Both the position numbers and the translations under genes were made by a program. The notes below the pieces were generated by a model, which saw nothing but the letters and a program-made list of their open reading frames with translations, had not been told where the DNA came from and ran no database searches. 24,768 bases of DNA from Candidatus Aerophobus profundus SCGC AAA252-L23 (GTDB lineage: Bacteria; Aerophobota; Aerophobia; Aerophobales; Aerophobaceae): positions 1 to 24,768 of the forward strand of contig AQRW01000153.1 of NCBI GenBank assembly GCA_000402295.1. The letters are read 5' to 3'. Below are positions 18,987 through 24,768 of the stretch, piece after piece (position 1 is the stretch's first letter; the number at the start of each line of letters is the position of its first letter).

Positions 18987-20009
18987 GTGAACATTAAGAT
19001 GAAAAAAGAGGCCCGGCTCTATGAGAAATTGGATAATAAATTGGTGCATTGCTATCTCTGTGCTCACCACTGTAAAATTGCCAATTCGGGCTATGGTATC
19101 TGTGGTGTGCGACAAAACATCGAAGGCACCTTATACACTTTGGTCTATGCGGAAGCCATAGCTGCTCATATTGACCCGATTGAAAAAAAGCCGCTATACC
19201 ATTTTTTACCCGGCTCGACTTCCTTTTCCCTGGCCACTATAGGGTGTAATTTTAAGTGTGCTTTTTGTCAAAACTGGCAAATTTCTCAGGTTTCCAAAAG
19301 GAACGAAGGAATTTCTGCCGGACATAAGTTAACCCCGGAACAAATAGTGAGGGAAACAAAGAAGAATACTTGTTCAAGTATATCCTATACCTATACGGAA
19401 CCAACTATATTTTTTGAATACGCCTATGATACAGCTAAATTAGCTAAAGAAGCTGGTCTTTACAATATTTTTGTAACCAATGGGTATATGACTAAAGAGG
19501 CTTTGAGGATGATTAGTCCTTATTTGGATGCCGCCAACGTAGATTTGAAAAGTTTTCGTGATGACTATTATAAGAAGATTTGTAAAGCACACCTGCAACC
19601 TGTCCTGGATTCCATAGCCTATATGAAAGAATTGAATATCTGGGTGGAGGTAACTACCTTAATTATTCCGGGTGAGAATGATTCCTACGAGGAATTGAAT
19701 GAGATAGCTGAATTCATTGCTCATCTGAGTCAAGATATCCCCTGGCATATAAGTAGATTCTCCCCTAATTATCAATTTATCGATCATTCACCGACTTCTC
19801 TAAATACCCTGAGGGAAGCAATGGCTATCGGGAAAAAACATGGACTTCGTTATGTTTATTTAGGTAATGTCCTTGAGGGTTCGGATACCTACTGTTATCA
19901 TTGCAACAAGTTACTGATAGACAGAGGGTATTTTCAGGTGGGGAAGTGTGAGATAAGAGAGGGCCGGTGCCCCTCATGCGGGACGGAAATAGCCGGCGTC
20001 TGGGCGTAG
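18987..20009 (+). CDS. amrS: AmrS-type radical SAM protein (AmmeMemoRadiSam family)
   Basis: The 340-residue protein has the features of AmrS/PflA-like radical SAM enzymes. The N-terminal cysteine motif is CYLCAHHCKIANSGYGICGV, followed by EKKPLYHFLPGS. The SAM cluster is CNFKCAFCQNW, with SYTYTEPTIFFEYAYDTAKL, NIFVTNGYMTKEAL, NVDLKSFRDDYYKKIC, TTLIIPGEND and WHISRFSPNY. A C-terminal zinc-like region carries CYHCNKLL and CPSCG. It binds a 4Fe-4S cluster and SAM in the cytoplasm; the substrate is not firmly known. In many genomes it accompanies Memo- and AMMECR1-like genes, but neither is visible here. The frame can start at GTG (18987) or ATG (18999); neither has a well-placed Shine-Dalgarno. 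Confidence 0.9.
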   Translation: MNIKMKKEARLYEKLDNKLVHCYLCAHHCKIANSGYGICGVRQNIEGTLYTLVYAEAIAAHIDPIEKKPLYHFLPGSTSFSLATIGCNFKCAFCQNWQISQVSKRNEGISAGHKLTPEQIVRETKKNTCSSISYTYTEPTIFFEYAYDTAKLAKEAGLYNIFVTNGYMTKEALRMISPYLDAANVDLKSFRDDYYKKICKAHLQPVLDSIAYMKELNIWVEVTTLIIPGENDSYEELNEIAEFIAHLSQDIPWHISRFSPNYQFIDHSPTSLNTLREAMAIGKKHGLRYVYLGNVLEGSDTYCYHCNKLLIDRGYFQVGKCEIREGRCPSCGTEIAGVWA

Positions 20010-20135
20010 GAACTAACGGTAGCCCTAACTCTCATAACCTCAGTAAACCTTCTCCACTCTTCTGAAATAATCGCATTGTCTGCATTCTCTCACTGGAAAG
20101 TCTGCAGTATTATTGTACCCAACCAGGCTTGGGAT

Positions 20136-20163
20136 TTGACAACCAGCGGACTTGAAGTATAAT
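20136..20163 (+). promoter_or_regulatory. Consensus promoter of the TIGR04255/HicBA-like module
   Basis: TTGACA (20136-20141) and TATAAT (20158-20163) both match the sigma-70 consensus exactly, with a 16-base spacer. The predicted transcript begins near 20170 and has a leader of about 140 bases before the first ATG at 20309. Confidence 0.75.
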
Positions 20164-20272
20164 TTTTATGAAAAGTACGGAGGATTGCAATAAATCACCA
20201 TGTATATAAATTCGTTCTAAAACGATTAATATAGAGTATTTGTGAAAAATGTCGGTAATGTTCAAAAAATAA

Positions 20273-20288
20273 TGTGTATGTTAACACA
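20273..20288. promoter_or_regulatory. Possible operator palindrome
   Basis: TGTGT-ATGTTA-ACACA with a central GTTAAC lies 20 bases before the first gene of the module. Its place in the leader would suit autoregulation by the HicB-like protein, but this is speculative. Confidence 0.25.
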
Positions 20289-20308
20289 CAATTTATGGCG
20301 TTCGAAAA

Positions 20309-21025
20309 ATGCGTAAGGTAAGCAAAGAAAGTAAAATTTACAAAAATACTCCTCTTGTTGAAACAGTTTTTGAGATAAGATTTCCAGGGGAGCTGGCTAT
20401 TGAGTGCAATAGAGATAAATTCTACGAGAAGGTGAGAGATGTTTATCCTAAATTATTAGTTCCCAAATTATCTCAAGGAAAAGCAGTTGCTCTTGAACCA
20501 TACAGATTCGAGTGCAATGACGGTACTAATGGAATAATGTTGGCTATCAACAAGATATCAGTGTATTGCAAAGAATATAAAGGTTTCAAATTGTTCAAAG
20601 AGGAAGTGATAAGAATATTTTCAATTTTTGAGAAATTGTTCAAGATGCAAAAATTTAATAGAACAGGCTTGCGATATATAAATATTATACCTTTTACAAG
20701 AGAGAATGGTATTATTCCTATAAAGAATTACCTAAATATTGAAATAGGATTGCCTGAAATTATACCCACTGATTTTAAAAATTTAAATATGATATTTGTA
20801 TCCCCAACCGAAGGTAGTAATATAATAACCCGTATTGAATCGATTATTTCACAAGATCGAACACAAGAAGCCATTCTTTTGGACTTTGATTATGCAAAAT
20901 ATCAAGACTTGACTTTCGAAATGGTGGACAAATACCTTGACGAGAGCCACCGATATACAAAGCATCTATTTGAAGGGTTAATAACCGATAATTATAAGAA
21001 AGTTATGCGTGGGGAGGTGATATAA
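20309..21025 (+). CDS. TIGR04255 family protein
   Basis: The 238-residue protein begins YKNTPLVETVFEIRFPGE after a short basic head, the opening of the sporadically distributed TIGR04255 family (typically YxNPPIVEvvcEIRF). It has the middle LFKMQKFNRTGLRYINIIPF and an ILLDFDYAKYQ strand, ending SHRYTKHLFEGLITDNYKKV. No catalytic motif, signal peptide or membrane helix is visible, and the family has no known function that I can name. Its patchy distribution suggests an accessory or defence-type role. The stop TAA shares a base with the next ATG (TAATG). The ATG at 20309 has no Shine-Dalgarno. Codon use is AT-richer than the genes at 781-20009, consistent with horizontal transfer. Confidence 0.75.
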   Translation: MRKVSKESKIYKNTPLVETVFEIRFPGELAIECNRDKFYEKVRDVYPKLLVPKLSQGKAVALEPYRFECNDGTNGIMLAINKISVYCKEYKGFKLFKEEVIRIFSIFEKLFKMQKFNRTGLRYINIIPFTRENGIIPIKNYLNIEIGLPEIIPTDFKNLNMIFVSPTEGSNIITRIESIISQDRTQEAILLDFDYAKYQDLTFEMVDKYLDESHRYTKHLFEGLITDNYKKVMRGEVI

Positions 21026-21453
21026 TGAGCCCCGTATTAGCTGAAGATACTTATGGTGAGGTAAAAGACAGGATGGAGCAAATTCCTGAAAATTATGCGC
21101 GCCCCAAGCTTGTAGAGATGAGCATGGGGACTACAGTTGATTTGCAGTTTGTTTTGAGACAACTCACGAAATATAAATCAGCTCCTCTTTGGAAGTTATA
21201 CGTAGGAACTAAAAGATTCTATGCTTCTAAACCTATATCTGTAAAGATCTACCGTAACGGCAATTTATTCTTTGCTGAGAATGAAAATCTATTTGTTTGT
21301 GGTACTGGAGCTGCCTCCCAAGATGCTCTAGAGGATTTATGTTTGCATATAATCTATTTTTTTGAGTATTACAAGAAAATGGATAGAGATAGACTCACAG
21401 GAGATGCTTTGAGATTAAAAGACCTTTACAAAAATTTACTCATTGAACAATAA
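21025..21453 (+). CDS. Uncharacterised protein with a HicB-like segment
   Basis: I do not recognise this 142-residue protein as a named family. Residues 70-118 (PISVKIYRNGNLFFAENENL, FVCGTGAASQDALEDL, CLHIIYFFEYYKKM) follow the HicB antitoxin pattern: a beta strand, a GxxFFAExxxL strand, a G-x-S-x-(E/D)AL turn, then a long helix. An N-terminal extension of about 65 residues and a C-terminal helical tail are additional. It is placed directly before a HicA-like gene. GGGGAGGTGAT precedes the ATG, which overlaps the TIGR04255 stop. I infer an antitoxin or bridging subunit; the fold assignment is by eye. Confidence 0.7.
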   Translation: MSPVLAEDTYGEVKDRMEQIPENYARPKLVEMSMGTTVDLQFVLRQLTKYKSAPLWKLYVGTKRFYASKPISVKIYRNGNLFFAENENLFVCGTGAASQDALEDLCLHIIYFFEYYKKMDRDRLTGDALRLKDLYKNLLIEQ

Positions 21454-21455
21454 TA

Positions 21456-21740
21456 ATGCAGATTGAAAGAAGATTAATAGAGTCTAATCTTTCTTCGAAG
21501 GGGTTTGTGAGAGAAGATACCCACCACAGGTACTTTCATCACGAGTATCGAGGAAGAAGGACGGGGGCATATACCTATACATCTCGTGGTAGTAAATATA
21601 AAATTTATAACGGAGCACTCTTGGGAAGGATGAAAAAAGAATTAAGATTAGATACGACAAGGCAAGTTCTGGATTTATGCAAGTGTCCCATTACTGAGGA
21701 AGATTATAATCAGATATTGAAAAGCAAAAGATTGATTTGA
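21456..21740 (+). CDS. HicA-like small protein
   Basis: The 94-residue product resembles the HicA/dsRBD-fold family: IERRLIESNLSSKGFVRED, then THHRYFHHEYRGRRT with clustered histidines at 23, 24, 28 and 29, a SRGSKYKIY strand, LLGRMKKELRL, and the closing helix CPITEEDYNQILKSKRLI. HicA toxins are mRNA-cleaving proteins whose single histidine in a (S/G)HH-type strand is catalytic; which histidine would serve here is unclear. The ATG lies two bases after the previous stop and has no Shine-Dalgarno, so translation probably depends on coupling. The order antitoxin-like then toxin-like is the reverse of classical hicAB. Confidence 0.7.
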   Translation: MQIERRLIESNLSSKGFVREDTHHRYFHHEYRGRRTGAYTYTSRGSKYKIYNGALLGRMKKELRLDTTRQVLDLCKCPITEEDYNQILKSKRLI

Positions 21741-21993
21741 ATATTTAACTTACTCTATTTTTTACCTGCGTGTACATATTGTGTTGATGCCTAATTTTAA
21801 CAATAAGGATTTGAAGTCCGAGTAATCATTCTCTCTAAATAGTCTACCAGCGAGGAACAGGAAAAACGCAGTTTTGACCTATATTAAGCCCAGCACTGAC
21901 TGAGAACAGAGTAATGTTTCCTGTAAACTAAGCAGGCCGAGGAGAAAAAGGGGTGAAGATAGTAATAAGGAGATCTTAATCCCTAACATATAT

Positions 21994-24225
21994 TTAGAGT
22001 TCCCGGTAATACTTAATCTTTATCGGGTTTTTCCCTCTATCTACAATCACCTTTATTTTTTTCTCGGCTAATATTTCCTTTCCTTCCTTAGCCCGCCCCT
22101 CACAGATTAAGGTAAAACAGTTGGAGCGAACACAAATTAGATTGGATAGGGAGCGAAAAATTATCTCTTTTTCGTCCTCTTCATCAACGTAGCCATCCTT
22201 ATCGTCATCTATCCCGTTGTAGCCCAACTTCTCCAAGGGGAGTATTTCCAGAATTTCTCCTATCTGATTAAAAGGTCTCTTCCCTTCAGTCTCTCCATAA
22301 TTAATAATAGCTTTGGCCAGGGTGGCATCTATTCCAGGTAGACTCTGGAGAACTGTACTGGAGGCAGTGTTGATATTGATTCTTCCTTGAGTTGGCTGCT
22401 CTGGATGTTCAACTACAGTAATCTTGTCTGAAATTCGCCAATCCCCTCCCTGTCCCAATTTTATCGTCTTCCACTGTTCTCCGGTATGGATGTATCCTAT
22501 TTCTCCAACATTACTAAGGGGGTGATTTTTGATGTAGAAACTACTTAGATCATCTCTATCTCTTCCTTCGCCTATTGAGGGCATCCAGAACCAGTTCCTA
22601 AACCAGGGGCTTCCTCCCGGGACACTGCTGGCAAACTGACGGACTCGGGGGTCATTCTTTTCAAAAGCCCTCCAGGCAATTCCCCAATTTTCGTAAGAGA
22701 CTTTGTCTACTACGTATCCCTTCTCATTGGTAAGAACAGGTGTGTCGGCATAATTATCCAGAAGCTCTTTACCAATAGTTTTCTCTGGTAGTTTTATCAC
22801 TATATTGAAGATAATCTTATAGCTGTGAGGATTCATTACTCCTCCTAATTTTACCTTCTTTAAAGAAGTCCGGAGACGCCAGTTTTTTAGACTACAGGAT
22901 GTATCATAGGGATTATACAGTTCAATCCATTCTACTTCAATCTCTATCTCAATTTTCTCTCCTTCTCCCTCAGCCCAGGCTGCCTTTTCTCCAAAAAAGG
23001 ACAAGAAAGACCTTTTTTGTTCTTTCCTTTCTGTTATTCTTTTGACTGATTTTTCCAGTTCTTTTTCCTCTTCTTCAATTCTTTTTTCGATTTCTTCGGA
23101 TAATTTTTCTTTCCCTTTTTTAATCTTATCCCTGATTGTCTCTTCTAATTTTTCTGTTATCTTGCTCCGGAGAAATTTAACTCCTCCCTTGGCTAATCCT
23201 CTACTTGCTACCAACGGAGAGGAGGTAAAAAAGGGCATAACCTCGTTGATATAAGGGGTCTTCTCCAGCCCATACTTACCGTTAAATTCAGTGGGAGAGC
23301 TATCTTCATCAATGAAGTCTATAATATTTACCGCCACTTGGTCAGCTCTTTCTTCCGAGAAGTTTGTTTCTTGTAGCGTCTGACTAATTTGACTCATTGA
23401 GGCTGAATTGATGTTGACTCTCAGTCTTCCCGTAGCATCCTTGTTCTCATCGTAGGAATATATAGTGATAAAATCTCCTATTTTTTTAAAGGTAACCTCC
23501 CCAATTCCCGGCACCAATCTGACCTCGTCAATGGTGTCGAAGGGGTTGTCATCACCGTAAGGTTGAAGAGGGCAAAATTCATCAGGCTCGTCTATTCCTT
23601 CGCCTGATTCATCAATTTCTCCGTCACCATCATTGTCAATGCCATCTCTTTCCAGAATTTTATTGTCGCCGTCATCATCAACTCCTGCTTTTCCCGGGGC
23701 TCTATCCGGTCCATAACGGTAAGCAATAATAGCCTGACACTTCTTTTTGCTCAAAGCAGAAAGAGAGCCCAGATTTAACCCAAAGGGAGTCCATCCTTCA
23801 TTGGCTGAATCTATTCCAGCCAGGTTGATGTTTATCTTTCCCTCCTCATCAGAGATGTCCGAATTTTCTTCCTCTGTCTCTTCCTCTGACGTCTCTTCTG
23901 CCCAATTTACCTTGGGATAGAGAATATATTCTCCTCCCTCCATTTCTTCTCCGAATCCCTCGGCCCATTCCTCATAGAGGTCATCGTACTCATTATTATC
24001 TTCCTTTAGACAAGCAATGGCTCTCTCTATACCGGCCTGAGCCAGGTATTCGGCCTTGACGCTCTGGTAGTAATTATCGGTGGCCTCATTTTCCAGGCGC
24101 ATCTGGTAAAGAAAACTGATGGCTACCACTCCCATAATGGTTAAAACGAAAACTACCAGGACTAATCCAGCTTGTCCCTGGTTGAAGGAACAATGGAAGA
24201 ACATTCCCAACTTATGTACTGACAT
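21994..24225 (-). CDS. GspK-like pseudopilin with calcium-site and lamin-tail-like insertions
   Basis: This 743-residue type II secretion or pilus minor-pseudopilin homologue has a prepilin-like N-terminus, with cleavage likely after QGQAG (residue 20) before LVLVVFVLTIMGVVAISFLY. As in GspK, there is no Glu at +5. KININLAG, RVNINSAS and RININTASSTVLQSLPGI with helix-hairpin-helix stretches mark GspK. It is about twice the usual GspK length (about 330). Extra parts are acidic DxDxDG-type calcium loops at 182-212 and 671-685, a charged coiled coil at about 350-405, and a VEWIELYNPYDTSCSLKNWR segment (431-450) resembling a lamin-tail domain. The ATG at 24225 has AGAAGAG upstream. A c-di-GMP riboswitch lies upstream on the same strand. 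No other secretion gene is in the window. Confidence 0.8.
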   Translation of the reverse strand: MSVHKLGMFFHCSFNQGQAGLVLVVFVLTIMGVVAISFLYQMRLENEATDNYYQSVKAEYLAQAGIERAIACLKEDNNEYDDLYEEWAEGFGEEMEGGEYILYPKVNWAEETSEEETEEENSDISDEEGKININLAGIDSANEGWTPFGLNLGSLSALSKKKCQAIIAYRYGPDRAPGKAGVDDDGDNKILERDGIDNDGDGEIDESGEGIDEPDEFCPLQPYGDDNPFDTIDEVRLVPGIGEVTFKKIGDFITIYSYDENKDATGRLRVNINSASMSQISQTLQETNFSEERADQVAVNIIDFIDEDSSPTEFNGKYGLEKTPYINEVMPFFTSSPLVASRGLAKGGVKFLRSKITEKLEETIRDKIKKGKEKLSEEIEKRIEEEEKELEKSVKRITERKEQKRSFLSFFGEKAAWAEGEGEKIEIEIEVEWIELYNPYDTSCSLKNWRLRTSLKKVKLGGVMNPHSYKIIFNIVIKLPEKTIGKELLDNYADTPVLTNEKGYVVDKVSYENWGIAWRAFEKNDPRVRQFASSVPGGSPWFRNWFWMPSIGEGRDRDDLSSFYIKNHPLSNVGEIGYIHTGEQWKTIKLGQGGDWRISDKITVVEHPEQPTQGRININTASSTVLQSLPGIDATLAKAIINYGETEGKRPFNQIGEILEILPLEKLGYNGIDDDKDGYVDEEDEKEIIFRSLSNLICVRSNCFTLICEGRAKEGKEILAEKKIKVIVDRGKNPIKIKYYREL

Positions 24226-24347
24226 TAGTTTCTCTTCTTTTCTTTCTCATTGCCGGCAAAGCGCAGCCATCTCACCTTGTCTGTCATTACCAGTCTATCC
24301 AAGACAGAGGTGGCCATCTATGAGTTTGCTGATAAAGTGTTTTTTTT

Positions 24348-24406
24348 GTAGAGGTTTCATTTATGAAACTTGCTTTAATAAAAGGTCCGATGAATCGGAC
24401 CGCTAC
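24348..24406. repeat. BIME-like pair of inverted REP elements
   Basis: GTAG (24348-24351) stands before GTTTCATTTATGAAAC (24354-24369). After 14 bases the hairpin GGTCCGATGAATCGGACC (24384-24401) is followed by CTAC (24403-24406). The plan is the same as at 14633-14706, but the hairpin sequences are entirely different. Confidence 0.65.
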
Positions 24407-24435
24407 AATATTGGGGTTTCTCAGCGACCTCCTGG

Positions 24436-24518
24436 CCTTGTCTGTCATTGTGAGGAGTGTAGCGCAGCCATCTCACCTTGTCTGTCATTGTGAGGAGTGT
24501 AGCGACGTGACAATCTCA
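24436..24518. repeat. 40-bp direct repeat of the GTCATTGTGAGG family
   Basis: Two units begin CCTTGTCTGTCATTGTGAGG at 24436 and 24476, exactly 40 bases apart. They share GAGTGTAGCG and diverge at their 3' ends (CAGCCATCTCA against ACGTGACAATCTCA). A partial third copy lies at 24262-24288. The second copy ends in GTGACAATC, complementary to its GTCATTG start. Confidence 0.75.
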
Positions 24519-24519
24519 T

Positions 24520-24554
24520 AAAAAAACCGCTCTTTCCAAAGAAAGAACGGTTTT
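24520..24554 (-). terminator. Riboswitch-associated intrinsic terminator
   Basis: On the minus strand, AAAACCGTTCTTTC (24554-24541) pairs with GAAAGAGCGGTTTT (24536-24523). The stem is 14 bp with one G-U pair and a four-base loop, followed by seven U residues (24526-24520). It lies just downstream of the c-di-GMP aptamer, as expected for an expression platform. Confidence 0.85.
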
Positions 24555-24561
24555 CCTTCCT

Positions 24562-24624
24562 GGCAGCCCGGCTACCCCTTCCAGGGCCCGTGGCTTTGCG
24601 TCCTATTCTTTCGAACAGTTTGCC
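24562..24624 (-). ncRNA. Cyclic di-GMP-I (GEMM-I) riboswitch aptamer
   Basis: Read on the minus strand, the core is GGCAAAC, a stem CTGTTC-GAAA-GAATAG with the GAAA tetraloop, then GGACGCAAAGCCACGGG, and a second arm closing with TAGCCGGGCTGCC. These are the conserved landmarks of the GEMM-I RNA. The base just before CAAAC is G, as I recall for c-di-GMP rather than the cGAMP-preferring (A) type. A terminator follows at 24520-24554, so ligand binding probably controls read-through towards the GspK-like gene about 300 bases downstream. Confidence 0.9.
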
Positions 24625-24651
24625 TTTTTCGGCTGTCTTTACCTGAAGGCT

Positions 24652-24678
24652 AATTTATGGATGTAAACGAAAAGTCAA
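24652..24678 (-). promoter_or_regulatory. Possible promoter of the riboswitch transcript
   Basis: On the minus strand TTGACT (24673-24678) and TAAATT (24652-24657) are separated by 15 bases, a little short. The predicted start would be about 20 bases before the aptamer. Confidence 0.35.
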
Positions 24679-24708
24679 ATGTTGAGACCTGACCCCTTTT
24701 TCTATCTA

Positions 24709-24768
24709 CTACACACGGAACACTTCATTGATCGGTATTCTTATATCTTGCCATAGGAACGAGAAAAG
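24709..24768 (-). other. Possible 3' end of a gene cut by the window edge
   Basis: A minus-strand frame is open from the window edge to the TAG at 24709-24711 and reads LFSFLWQDIRIPINEVFRV. With 19 codons this may be chance. No family is recognised. Confidence 0.2.

Larger units (their letters stand above)
20010..20308 (+). other. Intergenic leader of the accessory module
   Basis: About 300 bases hold no convincing gene. The region contains the consensus promoter at 20136-20163, a 13-codon frame from the ATG at 20169 that ends in the TAA at 20208-20210, a weak hairpin TCGTT/AACGA near 20213, and a TGTGT/ACACA palindrome at 20273-20288. The change to AT-rich sequence happens here. Confidence 0.5.

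Noticed and set aside
20169..20210. 13-codon ORF (MKSTEDCNKSPCI) after the module promoter
   Set aside because: No ribosome-binding site before it and no resemblance to a known leader; kept only as a note in the leader entry.
21741..21993. Region between the HicA-like gene and the pseudopilin gene
   Set aside because: Searched for RNA genes, hairpins and short ORFs; nothing convincing was seen, not even a clear terminator.
24436..24518. Direct 40-bp repeats considered as a CRISPR array
   Set aside because: There are only two full units, with no spacers between them and no cas genes; they match a dispersed palindromic repeat.

Overview
The window is a stretch of bacterial chromosome. It has no rRNA, tRNA or CRISPR array that I can see. 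Most genes are bacterial housekeeping genes: CarA/CarB, NusB, a CCA-adding enzyme, HU, RF2, L28 and RecG. Large numbers of palindromic interspersed repeats, a GspK-like pseudopilin behind a c-di-GMP riboswitch, and a NusB fusion point to an uncultivated lineage, perhaps a didermic candidate phylum such as Omnitrophota or Aerophobota. That placement is a guess from gene flavour only.

Layout. Positions 1-800 are a patchwork of gene pieces: a cupin tail, a DUF6364/VapB-like antitoxin with an aberrant end, a DUF2442 tail and an SRPBCC head. Positions 781-5069 (minus) hold carA-carB behind a good sigma-70-type promoter; the CarA subunit has lost its whole glutaminase triad. A MATE transporter (5247-6668, minus) and a NusB/CCA-nucleotidyltransferase fusion (6907-8646, minus) follow. 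Divergent from these, 8758-12090 (plus) carries a small basic leader ORF coupled to HU, a strong terminator, an Mth938-domain protein, prfB with its programmed +1 frameshift, and a GuaB3-type IMPDH relative. rpmB (minus) and recG (plus) diverge from a compact palindromic control region.

Positions 14519-20009 (plus) contain a LeuB-like dehydrogenase, a PHP phosphoesterase overlapping a GlcD-type FAD oxidase, a YbhB/PEBP protein and an AmrS-type radical SAM enzyme, separated by REP/BIME-like GTAG-hairpin repeats. Positions 20136-21740 form an AT-rich three-gene accessory module behind a consensus promoter: a TIGR04255 protein, a HicB-like protein and a HicA-like protein, with start and stop codons touching. 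At the right end (minus), a c-di-GMP-I riboswitch with an intrinsic terminator precedes a 743-residue composite GspK-like protein.

Main points of interest are the triad-less CarA (predicted ammonia-dependent carbamoyl phosphate synthesis), the TIGR04255-HicB-like-HicA-like cassette (candidate new toxin-antitoxin or defence variant), the NusB-CCA fusion, and the riboswitch-controlled pseudopilin. Functional statements are inferences from remembered family motifs; no database search was possible.
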